Assembly: GCA_964493075.1 (NCBI GenBank)
Contig: CAZBNU010000051.1
Coordinates: 1 to 22,244 of the forward strand
From: SLFT01 sp964493075
Lineage (GTDB): Bacteria; Hydrogenedentota; Hydrogenedentia; Hydrogenedentales; CAITNO01
Length of the DNA stretch: 22,244 bases
Direction: 5' to 3'
Positions 14,241 to 22,244 of this stretch are shown piece after piece; position 1 is the stretch's first letter; each line of letters begins with the position of its first letter. The notes beneath the pieces were generated by a model, which searched no databases, was not told the origin of the DNA, and saw nothing but the letters and a program-made list of their open reading frames with translations. A program made the position numbers and the translations under genes.

Positions 14241-15677
14241 TCACTCCGCTGCCGTCACCATAGTAATCACTTCGAGGCTGGGGTTCACCTCGGGGTGTTC
14301 GGCGGAGGGGCCCTGGAGCAGGATGACGAGTCCCGCGGGAAGGTCTTGTTCTGCCGCCCAGCGTCGGGAGAAGTCATCCCAGTCGGGGTGTTTCACCGCT
14401 TCATTGATGGGGCGCACGCCATAGGAAAATTCGAGGCCGCGGCATACCTCGAGTTTGGTGCTTACGGCGGCAATCCATACGGGCGGTTTGAACCGGGAAA
14501 TCATACGCGCCGTGTAGCCGGATGCGGTAGGCACGATCACCGTCGTGGGGTGGAGGTATTTCACGGCCTGTTGCACGTTGTGTGAAATGAAATCGGCGAG
14601 GTTGATGTCGCCGTCCTTATGTTCTCTTGTGGCTTCGCTTTCCAGAGGAATGCTCCACTCGCGGTGCGGCTCGGTGGACGATGCAATGCTGGCGAGCATG
14701 GCCGCGGCACGCACGGGATAATTGCCCATAGCGGATTCTTCGGAGAGCATGACGCAGTCGGTGCCGTCAAGGATGGCATTGGCAACGTCAGTCACTTCGG
14801 CGCGGGTGGGACGGGACCGGGTCACCATGGACTCCAGCATCTGCGTGGCGGTGATAACGGGTTTTCCCAGCAGGTTCGCCTGGCTGGTCAGTTGTTTCTG
14901 CACCACGGCGATGGTCTGCAACGGAATCTCGACGCCGAGATCGCCACGGGCAATCATGACGCCGTCCGTCGCCGCCAGAATTTCGTCCACATGCTGCAAC
15001 GCCTGGGAGCGTTCTATCTTGGCGATGATGAAGGGATGATATCCCAAGGCTTTCGCGGCTTCGCGCACGATTTGCATATCGGCGGCGTTTGCCACAAAGG
15101 ACTGGCTTATAGCGTCCACACCGCTTTCAAGGGCGAACTTCATGCAAGCATGATCGTGGTCGGTGAAGGCGCTGATACCCAGATCAATGCCGGGCAGGTT
15201 CAGCCCCTTGCGGGAGCGCAGTTCACCACCCACCAATATTTTACAGGTCACGTCATTATTCTCAACGCGCACCACTTCCAGATGGATATTCCCGTCGTTC
15301 AGGAAGAGACGGTCCCCCACTTTCACCGCTTTGGGCAGGGTAGGCAGGCTTACAGACACCCGCTTCGCAGTACCCACGATGTCATCTGTGGTAAGAATAA
15401 TCTCATCATTGTTCCTGAGTTTCACCGGTTCGTCCGCAATCTGGCCGACACGGATTTTCGGCCCAGGCAGATCCGCCATGATGGTTACACTGCGGCCCTC
15501 TTCGCTGGCGGCCTCGCGCAGCCGGTCAATGATCGTTTTGTGCCACGAAAATTCACCGTGGGAAAAATTGAGGCGGGCGATATTCATGCCCGCGCGCAGC
15601 AGTTCGCGCATCACCTCCACAGACTCGGAAGCGGGACCAATGGTGCATACCAGTTTTGTTTTGTTATCGGGAAGCAT
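14241..15677 (-). CDS. pyk: Pyruvate kinase
   Basis: The 478-residue enzyme converts phosphoenolpyruvate and ADP to pyruvate and ATP, the last step of glycolysis. Visible motifs are TKLVCTIGPAS; RLNFSHG (R35, N37, S39 for substrate and K+ binding); DLPGPKIRVG; the signature IIAKIERSQAL with catalytic K220; MIARGDLGVEIP for metal binding; and KPVITATQMLESM. The C-terminal regulatory domain (about 350-475) is present, so length is normal for bacterial enzymes. The stretch after the barrel strand reads SQSFVANAAD where many family members have SFVR; I attach no functional claim to this. An AAAGGAAA site lies six bases before the ATG. It appears to be a single-gene unit, convergent with propeller gene 3. 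No clear promoter was found upstream. Confidence 0.95.
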   Translation of the reverse strand: MLPDNKTKLVCTIGPASESVEVMRELLRAGMNIARLNFSHGEFSWHKTIIDRLREAASEEGRSVTIMADLPGPKIRVGQIADEPVKLRNNDEIILTTDDIVGTAKRVSVSLPTLPKAVKVGDRLFLNDGNIHLEVVRVENNDVTCKILVGGELRSRKGLNLPGIDLGISAFTDHDHACMKFALESGVDAISQSFVANAADMQIVREAAKALGYHPFIIAKIERSQALQHVDEILAATDGVMIARGDLGVEIPLQTIAVVQKQLTSQANLLGKPVITATQMLESMVTRSRPTRAEVTDVANAILDGTDCVMLSEESAMGNYPVRAAAMLASIASSTEPHREWSIPLESEATREHKDGDINLADFISHNVQQAVKYLHPTTVIVPTASGYTARMISRFKPPVWIAAVSTKLEVCRGLEFSYGVRPINEAVKHPDWDDFSRRWAAEQDLPAGLVILLQGPSAEHPEVNPSLEVITMVTAAE

Positions 15678-15770
15678 GATATTTCCTTTTTATTCTTCGG
15701 GTATACGGCACAAACTGCATTTTTGGCTGTAGGTTGATCATATCATAAATCTATTTGGCTGGTATTAACT

Positions 15771-15845
15771 GGACCGACACGGACAAATACAGACCAACAA
15801 AGACAGCACCCTAAACCCGAGACCCTAAACCCGGGACCCTAAACT
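15771..15845. repeat. Two adjacent short tandem arrays (10-bp and 14-bp units)
   Basis: The 316-base gap between pyk and the next gene holds no credible ORF. It contains four degenerate 10-base units of pattern RGACNNNNAM (GGACCGACAC, GGACAAATAC, AGACCAACAA, AGACAGCACC; 15771-15810). Then come about 2.7 units of 14 bases, ACCCTAAACCCGAG and ACCCTAAACCCGGG followed by ACCCTAAACT (15808-15845). Both are word-like repeats of the kind found between genes elsewhere in this window, but with different unit lengths. Confidence 0.65.
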
Positions 15846-15850
15846 GCTTC

Positions 15851-15880
15851 TTGGAATGAAATGCACTGTTGCAGTATACT
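15851..15880 (+). promoter_or_regulatory. Possible promoter for the membrane protein-methyltransferase pair
   Basis: TTGGAA at 15851-15856 and TATACT at 15875-15880 are 18 bases apart. The start would fall near 15887, leaving a leader of about 107 bases. The match is moderate, and it lies just after the tandem arrays. Confidence 0.35.
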
Positions 15881-15993
15881 TCCCTCATAACATCGAGTGT
15901 CTCAGTCCGAAATACATCGGATGACGGCTATTGCGATTTATTCAGTAAAACACGTGCAATCTTCAACGGGGTTGCATATAAGGGAAATGTACC

Positions 15994-16968
15994 ATGAAAA
16001 AAGGCTGTATTATTGTTCTGATTGTTCTGGCGGTGCTCTTTATACTGACTATTGTGGGAGCGGTAGTTGCGTTCAATGTCTTTGATAAGCAGTTTGGTAT
16101 TCGGTTAGCGCCGGAAATTTCCCACGAAACCCTGGCGACTGATAACACACGCATACGCATGGTCATCAAGCCCGAGTTGTTAACGCCTTATCTTGTGGAA
16201 TACATCCCTGAAGATATTGAAGTAGACACGCACGGTTTTGAGTTACAGGAGATTATGGGACATATCCTGCCACGTGAAATTGCCGTTCTGGCGCGGGCTG
16301 ACATGGCGGCACGCACCGTGGGTATCACAATTTTTGCAAATGAAAAACGGGGTGGCCCGTTCATATCCCTGATGGTAAATGAAGATAATCCTTTCGACCG
16401 CATCCGTCAGATTGCATGGCGCAGCGCGGGATTGGAACTACAGGGTCGCGGTAGTTTGGTGGCATCTGGCGACCTGGCGATTCCCGCCGCAGTGGAGACG
16501 GAGTTGCTGGAAATCTGGCCGATGCGTTCGTCCCAGCCCGCAGCAACCATCCAGGGGAACAACCAACTTGAACTGGTGATAGACAATATGAACGGCGACA
16601 TACTCGCCCTCGCCGCCGCTGGCGCTGCCGCCGCTGGCACGCCCTGGGAAGAAGTGCGCAAGGAACAGGCGGCAAGCATGGCCCTCGGCGTCATAAAGAG
16701 CATCAACGTGGCGCGTATAGCAGCCAATATGATTGACAAAGACACGGCGGAAATCAGCCTGAACATAGACGCCGATCCGGACAGTGGCGCAGGGCTTCAT
16801 TTTCTTATTTCCAGCGTTGGCATGCCCCAGTTGAAAGACCTGCTCAAGGAGGATTTCGGCTTGATTCTTACCGGCGACGCTGTATGGGATGAAGAGAAAT
16901 TTGCCGTTGTCGGGCAGTACACCCTGACAGGGCTTGAAGCCTTTATCAAAGAACAGTTAGACCTCTGA
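15994..16968 (+). CDS. Membrane-anchored protein of unknown function
   Basis: The 324-residue protein has one strong N-terminal membrane helix (about 5-28, mostly I, V, L), then a soluble domain of about 290 residues that probably lies outside the cytoplasm. I do not recognise a family or catalytic motif. Visible features are an alanine-rich stretch (GDILALAAAGAAAAGTPW, about 200-217), a helical segment with EEVRKEQAASMALGVIKSIN, and alternating strands near the C-terminus (EISLNIDADPDSGAGLHFLI). The mature part has no cysteines apart from one at residue 5 in the anchor. AAGGGAAA lies seven bases before the ATG. The methyltransferase gene starts 23 bases after the stop, so the two are probably one operon. 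Confidence 0.6.
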   Translation: MKKGCIIVLIVLAVLFILTIVGAVVAFNVFDKQFGIRLAPEISHETLATDNTRIRMVIKPELLTPYLVEYIPEDIEVDTHGFELQEIMGHILPREIAVLARADMAARTVGITIFANEKRGGPFISLMVNEDNPFDRIRQIAWRSAGLELQGRGSLVASGDLAIPAAVETELLEIWPMRSSQPAATIQGNNQLELVIDNMNGDILALAAAGAAAAGTPWEEVRKEQAASMALGVIKSINVARIAANMIDKDTAEISLNIDADPDSGAGLHFLISSVGMPQLKDLLKEDFGLILTGDAVWDEEKFAVVGQYTLTGLEAFIKEQLDL

Positions 16969-16991
16969 TACAACAACTCCGGTAAAGCACA

Positions 16992-17783
16992 ATGCCCTAT
17001 GTTCATGGCTACGCCGCCGAAGAACTGGACCGGCTGACAGGTTCAGCGGATACGCTGCAACACCTGCTGCACAGGGGAATTGTGTACCCTGAAGGTGCGC
17101 TGGTACTGGAAGCAGGCTGCGGTGTCGGCGCGCAAACCCGCCATCTGCTGCACAACTCGCCGGACATCCGTCTAGTGTCCGTGGATATTGCCCGCGATTC
17201 CCTGTTGCGGGCGCAACAGGCTGTGGGGAATCGTCCTGTTGCATTTGTCCGGGCAGACCTGCATCATCTTCCCTTCAGCAGCGCTTCTTTCGATCACATC
17301 TTCATCTGTTTCGTGCTTGAGCATCTCCCCGATCCGGGTGAAGTGTTGCTTCGGCTGAAGACACTGCTGAAACCGGGCGGCACCATCACCGCTATCGAAG
17401 GCGACCACGGCTCGGCATTCTTCCATCCGGAAACCGAAGCCGCTGTTGCCGCATGGCGCTGCCTCCAGCAGTTGCAGCTGCAGACCAGCGGTGACGGCCA
17501 TATCGGGCGGCGCCTGTATGAACTTTTACGGGACAGCGACGCAACCACGGTCAACATAACGCCCCTGCCGGTCTACTGCGATCCCAGCCTTCCGCACATG
17601 ATGACAGGATTTGCCGACAAAACCATTGTGGGTATGCTCAAGGGCATCGAAGCGGATGTGCTCGCAAGAAAGATGATTCCCTCCGAAACCTGGCATCAAG
17701 GCATCAACGACCTCATCAACCTGTCCCAAAGCAACAACGGCAGTTTTTCCTACACCTTCTTCCGGGCTGTGGCGGCGTATTAA
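16992..17783 (+). CDS. Class I SAM-dependent methyltransferase
   Basis: The 263-residue protein has the Rossmann-like methyltransferase core. Motif I is VLEAGCGVGAQT (residues 38-49, SAM binding), followed by the acidic strand end VSVDIARDSL, the ADLHHLPFSSASFDHIF region and the post-core helix FVLEHLPDP, then LLKPGGTITAIEGDHGS. The N-terminal YVHGYAAEELDRL is shared with a group of small-molecule methyltransferases annotated only as class I. The C-terminal 100 residues probably form the substrate cap. The substrate is unknown. It follows the membrane-anchored protein by 23 bases with only a weak ribosome binding site, consistent with translational coupling. Its end is seven bases from the convergent flavoprotein gene, with no visible terminator between them. 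Confidence 0.85.
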   Translation: MPYVHGYAAEELDRLTGSADTLQHLLHRGIVYPEGALVLEAGCGVGAQTRHLLHNSPDIRLVSVDIARDSLLRAQQAVGNRPVAFVRADLHHLPFSSASFDHIFICFVLEHLPDPGEVLLRLKTLLKPGGTITAIEGDHGSAFFHPETEAAVAAWRCLQQLQLQTSGDGHIGRRLYELLRDSDATTVNITPLPVYCDPSLPHMMTGFADKTIVGMLKGIEADVLARKMIPSETWHQGINDLINLSQSNNGSFSYTFFRAVAAY

Positions 17784-17790
17784 ATTATCA

Positions 17791-18366
17791 TCAAGCATTC
17801 ACTTTTTTCGCGAGCCACGCGAGGTTTTCCGCAAAGTGAGTGATGGTGTCCAGCGCCTCGGTATCCTCCTTGACCTCTCCCGGGTCACGACCGATACCAA
17901 TGTTCCAGTAACTGCTGCCCGGCACCACCATATCCATGATCATGAACCAGAAGAGCAGTTGGGCAAGGGTGAAGTTTTGACCGGCACGACGCGCCACCAC
18001 TACCGGCCCGCCAAGTTTCCGCGAGAATACGTTGCCGTTGGCGCGCCCCACATAGCCAGCCCGGTCCATCAACGCAGTCAGGTTTGCTGTTGCAGAACCA
18101 AAGTAGACCGGCGAACCCAACAGAATAATATCCGCATCGCGCATGCGATCGTAAATCTCCTGAAAGTCATCGTCCTGCATGATGCAGGTGTTGTCCTTAC
18201 TTTTGAAACAGGCGCCACACGCCTTGCAGGGACTGACTTCCTTTTCTGAAAGACGAATGAGTTCTCCGGAGATGCCTTTGCCAACAAATACCGCCAGACA
18301 TTTTTCCAACAATATTTCCGTGTTTCCCGCAGCGCGCGCGCTGCCATTGATTGCAACTGCTTTCAT
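17791..18366 (-). CDS. Iron-sulfur flavoprotein (Isf-like NAD(P)H/FMN oxidoreductase family)
   Basis: The 191-residue protein has a flavodoxin-like fold. The FMN phosphate loop is NGSARAAGNTE (7-17), and the later GSPVYFGSAT is the second flavin loop. Between them lies C47-x2-C50-x2-C53-x7-C61 (SPCKACGACFKSKDNTC), matching the compact CX2CX2CX4-7C motif that holds a [4Fe-4S] cluster in archaeal and bacterial Isf proteins; overall length is also typical. Such proteins pass single electrons between ferredoxins and other acceptors. AGGAG lies before the ATG. The gene begins 34 bases after metH ends on the same strand, so it is probably co-transcribed with it. That suggests, but does not prove, a role in reductive reactivation of the cobalamin enzyme. 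A general redox role is the alternative. Confidence 0.8.
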   Translation of the reverse strand: MKAVAINGSARAAGNTEILLEKCLAVFVGKGISGELIRLSEKEVSPCKACGACFKSKDNTCIMQDDDFQEIYDRMRDADIILLGSPVYFGSATANLTALMDRAGYVGRANGNVFSRKLGGPVVVARRAGQNFTLAQLLFWFMIMDMVVPGSSYWNIGIGRDPGEVKEDTEALDTITHFAENLAWLAKKVNA

Positions 18367-18400
18367 GTTCTACATTCTCCTGTTTTTGCTTCTGCGATGA

Positions 18401-21400
18401 TTAGGTATATCTGGCATCTGGGTGAAACGACACTGCCGCCGCCGTCGTTCCCGTGGGACGGAACTCGCCGGCTTCGGTAACACTGACCCCGACCAGTTCT
18501 TCCGCCTGCAGGGCGGTGTGTATGGTTACATTATGCATGATATCTTTCATTCCCGGATAACCGGGCGACCAGCGTTGCCCACATTGGGCATCCACGCCGA
18601 CCAGTTCCCGCATCATACCGTGAATGCGCTCCGCCATGTCCTCGGCTATGCGATCCGACAAGCCCTGCAGGAACAGGGCGGATTCATAATCGTCCTTGCG
18701 CTTGAACGCTTCCACCACATCCTCTACCTGTGCCCCGGCAGTGGTCAGTTGCAGGCCAATAATATCCCGCGCACCCGCATCTCGGGCACTAAAATACTGC
18801 GCGGCAGAAACAATATCCTCGTTGCCTGCTCCCAGTACGGACGCAAAATCCAGACGCGCAATTTCAGTCTGCCCATCCTCCGGATTCAGAAGAATTACCT
18901 GCTCGCCTTCGCTGTAACAGGGGAACAACCCAAAAACGCCCTGCGGCTTGATCCATCCCTTGTCGCCTGCCTTGGCGATCCACTCTTGAAGAAGATTTTC
19001 CATTTCTTCATCGTTGTGCCCATACCGTTCCCTACCCGCAGGGCCGCCAAAACGCCAGTTCAATGCAAACAGGGTATGCCGATCAATATGGGGTTCGAGT
19101 TCCTGAAGGGAGCAGGTGACCACACGATTTCGGAACAGGGGAATATCCTTTTGCAGCAACGGATTCGGCGGTACGCTGCGGCGCGGCAGCGTGGCAAAAA
19201 GATGGGATTCCTTCTCCAGACGGCGTTGCGCCTGTTCATGCTTGCGCACAAGTTTGCGGCGGTTGTCCTCATAGTAGGCGGGCAGGTCGGTATTCCCCAT
19301 GATCTGATTCATCACGTTCACGCCGTCCATGGCAGTGCGGCAATAGAACACATCGCCCCGCATGTGTTCAACCTCCTCATGCCCGGCCAGCGCCACCGAC
19401 GCAGCATGGCGGTCGCTAATGGGCGCGCCGCCAATAATTAAAGGCAGGTTAATCCCCTGTTCCTCCATCATCTTCGCCACTGTAATCATGTGATTGGAAG
19501 TCTGCACCAGCAGCGCGGACATGCCAATGGCATTCGCCTTATGCTCCGCAGCCGCATCCAGAAATTTCTGCAAGGGCGTCATGACGCCAAGATCAATCAC
19601 CTTATAGCCGTAGTTTTCCAGCAGGGTGCAGGCCAGGTCCTTGCCGATGGAATGCACATCCTGGTATACCGTGCCAAGCACCACCACGCCTTTATGCTTT
19701 ACGGCATCGTCGGCCCCGGCATCACTATGATTCGCCAGGTATTTTTCAATGAATCCCATCACCTGACGCATGACATCGGCGGAACGCAGCAGATGCGGCA
19801 GCGACACCTCGCCCCGGGCAAACCCGTCGCCCAGTTCTTTCATGGCGGCCATAAGCCGTTCATTGACAAAATCAAGAGGCTTCCACCGTTCGAGCGCCTG
19901 TGCCGCCTGAAGTACAATAGCATCCTCGTAGGCATAGCGATGCCCGTGAAATTCCAGCGTGCCCGGCGTGCGTTCCTTGTACCCGTCCTTGATCTTCTCC
20001 GTGATGGCGGTATCCCCGTCGAGATGATCATAGCCGGCGGTTTTCTTTTTGACATCCCCCCGTTTTTCTTCGGCAATCTTCTCCAGCGCGTCAAAGGCGT
20101 CCATATCCCGCTGCAGGATGACGCGCAGCCCGAGATTGTAGTGGTCGGGGTCCAGGTCCTCCACGAAGATATAGTGGTTTGGATTGATGATGGCGGCGTC
20201 CAGCCCGCGTTTGCGCCCTTCGCTTAGAAATACCGATGTCAGCACCATCCGCATGTAGGGTTTGGAAGCGAGGCCGTTCGTAAGGTTGCCCACACCAAGT
20301 ATGGTGAACGCCTCCGGATAGTTTTCCTTCACAAGGCGGATGCCTTCCAACGTCTCCAACGCAAAGTTCATGTTGGGGTCGTTTTCGGAACCGATAGGGA
20401 ACACATTCACATCCACCAGCAGCCGATCCGGCGTTACGCCATACTGCTGCCGGGCGCGTTCGATGATCTGCGTTGCCAGTTCCAGTTTTTCCGGCGCGGT
20501 TGCCGCCGGCCCTTTCGGCCCCGTGCATAACGCCACATACATGGGATCATGGTCATTCGTCGCTTCAATCACCTCATCCATCTTGAGCCGTCCCGGCGCG
20601 GTTTCCTCGAAGGAAATAGAGTTCAGAATGGGCCGCCCCGGATACACCTTGATGGCCGCCGCCAGCGCATCCGCCTGAAAGGAGTCCAGCGACATGGCGC
20701 CTGAAAAGTCCGCCGTCTGCCGATGTATCACCTCACAGAGTGTGTCTGTGGTGCGCACCATGTTGGAGTCCATGCACACATCTATGATTTCGCAACCAAG
20801 CCCTTGCACCTGCTCGCGCACCACGTCCTCCAGCACGTCATGATTGATGCCCGTGTCGTTCTCCACAGCGTCGCGCACCTTTTTGGAACCGCGAATGTTG
20901 AGGCGTTCGCCCACGCGGATGAGCCCCTTGCTGCTGTCCAGTTTCACTGCCGTCTGCGGTCCGGAAACATAACAGCCCGGTTCCGGAATCCGCTTTTTCC
21001 GGTCACAGCTTTGGAGCATCTCTTTCATGGCGGCGATGTGTTCCGGCGTGGTACCGCAGCAGCCGCCCACCACGCTCACCCCCTTCTCCTCCACAAACTG
21101 CCGCATATAGGACGCAAACAGTTCGGGGTCAAAACGGAACACCGTCTTTCCATTTTCAGAGATGGGCAATCCCGCATTGGGCGCTACCGACACCGGCAGC
21201 GATGAAAAGCGGCACATCTTCTCCACGGTCTTTCCCATCAAATCCGGGCCGATGGAACAGTTGATGCCGAACACGTCAACGCCGATCCCCTTTACCGTCA
21301 CCAGCGCCGCGTGGATGTCCGTATTAAACAACTGCATGCGCCCGAAGGGGTCCACCGTCACATGCGCCATTATCGGCAGGGTCACATTGCGCTCCCGCAT

Positions 21401-22027
21401 GGCGCGACGCGCCCCGAATACACCCGCTTTGAGTTCCAGAATATCCTGCTGTGTTTCGAACAACAGCACGTCCACCCCGCCGTCAATGAGGCCCAGGCAT
21501 TGCCTGTAAAAATTCTCGCTGATGCGGTCGAAATCGGCGTGGCGCAGGTTGGCGCTGGTGGCGGAGATTACATAGTTCGACGGGCCGATGGAACCGGCAA
21601 TATACAGAGGCCGCCCGTCATATCCCTTCTCCTTGCGATACTGGTTCTGCGCCTCCCGCGCCAGTGTTGCCGCACGATAATTAAGATGGTACGCGAAATC
21701 CGTGACGGCGGCGGTGTGTAGTTCAATGCCGTCGGGCAGCGCTGCGAACGCCGCCGTGTCAATGTTTGAGAAATCGTACTCGCCCAGCCGCAGCGGCGAA
21801 GCGCCGAAGGTATTGGTTTCCACAACATCCGCGCCTGCACGATAAAAGGCAAGGTGAATATCGCGCACGGCTTCCGGCGTGGAAAAGCACAGCATATCCA
21901 CCAGCATCTTGAAGTCCGGCCCGCCGTAATGGGAATCGTCCAGACCAAGCCGCTGCGTCATGGTGCCGGTAGCACCGTCAAAGCACAATGTCTTTTGCTT
22001 GATATGTTCAATGAAAGAGGATGTCAT
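18401..22027 (-). CDS. metH: Cobalamin-dependent methionine synthase
   Basis: The 1208-residue enzyme methylates homocysteine from methyltetrahydrofolate through methylcobalamin. All modules are present in the usual order and near the E. coli length (1227). The homocysteine domain (about 1-340) has zinc ligands C257 (GINCSIGP) and C323-C324 (GGCCGTTPEHI). The folate-binding barrel (about 365-640) starts RVGERLNIRGSKKV. The cap and cobalamin domains (about 665-930) have the B12 ligand H792 in QDVHSIGKDL. The C-terminal AdoMet activation domain carries R1152-WSPGY-P. The DVHSIGKDL box differs slightly from the common DVHDIGKN. The start has no good ribosome binding site (AGCAAAAACTT before ATG). 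Upstream bases are repeat-rich, and I see no cobalamin or SAM riboswitch in the visible 217 bases. The Isf-like flavoprotein follows in the same operon. Confidence 0.95.
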   Translation of the reverse strand: MTSSFIEHIKQKTLCFDGATGTMTQRLGLDDSHYGGPDFKMLVDMLCFSTPEAVRDIHLAFYRAGADVVETNTFGASPLRLGEYDFSNIDTAAFAALPDGIELHTAAVTDFAYHLNYRAATLAREAQNQYRKEKGYDGRPLYIAGSIGPSNYVISATSANLRHADFDRISENFYRQCLGLIDGGVDVLLFETQQDILELKAGVFGARRAMRERNVTLPIMAHVTVDPFGRMQLFNTDIHAALVTVKGIGVDVFGINCSIGPDLMGKTVEKMCRFSSLPVSVAPNAGLPISENGKTVFRFDPELFASYMRQFVEEKGVSVVGGCCGTTPEHIAAMKEMLQSCDRKKRIPEPGCYVSGPQTAVKLDSSKGLIRVGERLNIRGSKKVRDAVENDTGINHDVLEDVVREQVQGLGCEIIDVCMDSNMVRTTDTLCEVIHRQTADFSGAMSLDSFQADALAAAIKVYPGRPILNSISFEETAPGRLKMDEVIEATNDHDPMYVALCTGPKGPAATAPEKLELATQIIERARQQYGVTPDRLLVDVNVFPIGSENDPNMNFALETLEGIRLVKENYPEAFTILGVGNLTNGLASKPYMRMVLTSVFLSEGRKRGLDAAIINPNHYIFVEDLDPDHYNLGLRVILQRDMDAFDALEKIAEEKRGDVKKKTAGYDHLDGDTAITEKIKDGYKERTPGTLEFHGHRYAYEDAIVLQAAQALERWKPLDFVNERLMAAMKELGDGFARGEVSLPHLLRSADVMRQVMGFIEKYLANHSDAGADDAVKHKGVVVLGTVYQDVHSIGKDLACTLLENYGYKVIDLGVMTPLQKFLDAAAEHKANAIGMSALLVQTSNHMITVAKMMEEQGINLPLIIGGAPISDRHAASVALAGHEEVEHMRGDVFYCRTAMDGVNVMNQIMGNTDLPAYYEDNRRKLVRKHEQAQRRLEKESHLFATLPRRSVPPNPLLQKDIPLFRNRVVTCSLQELEPHIDRHTLFALNWRFGGPAGRERYGHNDEEMENLLQEWIAKAGDKGWIKPQGVFGLFPCYSEGEQVILLNPEDGQTEIARLDFASVLGAGNEDIVSAAQYFSARDAGARDIIGLQLTTAGAQVEDVVEAFKRKDDYESALFLQGLSDRIAEDMAERIHGMMRELVGVDAQCGQRWSPGYPGMKDIMHNVTIHTALQAEELVGVSVTEAGEFRPTGTTAAAVSFHPDARYT

Positions 22028-22057
22028 AAGTTTTTGCTATCTGTGTTTCAGGGTCAT

Positions 22058-22134
22058 GAGAATGATGGGAGTTATGGGAATGATGAGATGTATTTGCTTC
22101 TGAGGCATTATGTCCCATAGTTCCCATAGTTCCC
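22058..22134. repeat. Inverted pair of 9-bp tandem repeats ahead of metH
   Basis: Four units on the left (GAGAATGAT, GGGAGTTAT, GGGAATGAT, GAGATGTAT; 22058-22093) face three inverted units on the right (TTATGTCCC, ATAGTTCCC, ATAGTTCCC; 22108-22134). Unit length and consensus GGGANNNAT match the pair at 14146-14232. The pair lies in the leader or promoter region of metH. The remaining bases 22135-22200 are intergenic, with a purine/pyrimidine-biased word-like stretch around 22180-22200. Confidence 0.65.
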
Positions 22135-22202
22135 ATCCAAAATGGGTATCCTGAGATTCTTGTTCTTGTGAAAAGTGTCTGCTGCCTGCTCCCTGTCGCC
22201 GG

Positions 22203-22244
22203 TCACCCGCCCAGGGCACGACGCAACTTCGATTCAAAACCGGA
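22203..22244 (-). CDS. Possible C-terminal tail of an upstream minus-strand gene (runs off right edge)
   Basis: Reading leftward from the window edge, one frame gives SGFESKLRRALGG followed by TGA at 22203-22205. The charged, helix-like tail ending in GG is plausible as a protein C-terminus, and word-like intergenic repeats begin immediately after the stop. Thirteen residues are too few to name a family, and another frame is also open here, so this is tentative. Confidence 0.3.
   Translation of the reverse strand, partial: SGFESKLRRALGG

Noticed and set aside
14619..15737. A 372-codon plus-strand ORF opposite pyruvate kinase
   Set aside because: Antisense shadow of pyk; the pyk frame carries all family motifs.
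15897..16085. A 62-codon plus-strand ORF upstream of the membrane-anchored protein
   Set aside because: It overlaps the true gene in another frame and its cysteine-rich end comes from the membrane-helix codons.
18422..19441. A 339-codon plus-strand ORF, and another at 19490-20227, opposite metH
   Set aside because: Antisense shadows of metH caused by codon bias; no recognisable domain and no start signal.
22037..22237. A 66-codon minus-strand ORF upstream of metH
   Set aside because: Its peptide (WELWELWD and similar) is the translation of the tandem repeats; there is no ribosome binding site.
22028..22244. A cobalamin or SAM riboswitch ahead of metH
   Set aside because: No B12-box-like or SAM aptamer core could be found; the visible leader is mostly 9-bp repeats. 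A riboswitch further right cannot be excluded.

Overview
This window comes from a Gram-negative bacterium of roughly balanced base composition. It encodes an outer-membrane beta-barrel, several Sec-type signal peptides, an RND exporter and ribosomal protein bS21. Most genes have good AGGAG-type ribosome binding sites. Short word-like tandem repeats between genes (9, 10 and 14 bp units) and REP-like inverted repeats recall genomes of the PVC group or Hydrogenedentota. That is an impression; nothing here fixes the phylum.

Layout from left to right. (1) Bases 1-573, minus strand: an LRAT-fold protein with a C-terminal membrane segment, followed by the start of a TerB-like protein that runs off the left edge. 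(2) Bases 574-885: a divergent control region with several short palindromes and a good promoter whose -10 box lies inside an operator-like inverted repeat. (3) Bases 886-5352, plus strand: a three-gene envelope operon of an RND/MMPL exporter, a LolA-like periplasmic protein and an outer-membrane barrel, probably moving a lipid or other hydrophobic cargo across the envelope. A two-way terminator separates it from the convergent rpsU gene. (4) Bases 6044-14134, plus strand: a membrane-anchored TlpA-like thioredoxin followed by three tandem secreted beta-propeller paralogs of about 740 residues. Genes 1 and 2 are separated by two perfect 27-bp-arm inverted repeats with a promoter between them. 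Genes 2 and 3 share an identical 44-bp start region. This is the most novel-looking locus here. (5) Bases 14241-15677, minus strand: pyruvate kinase. (6) Bases 15994-17783, plus strand: an unrecognised membrane-anchored protein and a class I methyltransferase. (7) Bases 17791-22027, minus strand: cobalamin-dependent methionine synthase (metH) followed by an Isf-like iron-sulfur flavoprotein. The last 40 bases may hold the tail of another minus-strand gene.

A dispersed 9-bp repeat family (about GGGANNNAT) forms inverted pairs after propeller gene 3 and ahead of metH. A related in-frame array appears to have become the C-terminal tail of the TlpA-like protein.

Functional links: the envelope trio is a coherent trafficking unit; metH and the flavoprotein may be linked through reductive reactivation; the thioredoxin and first propeller are almost certainly co-transcribed. 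No CRISPR array, tRNA, rRNA, transposase or clear riboswitch was seen.
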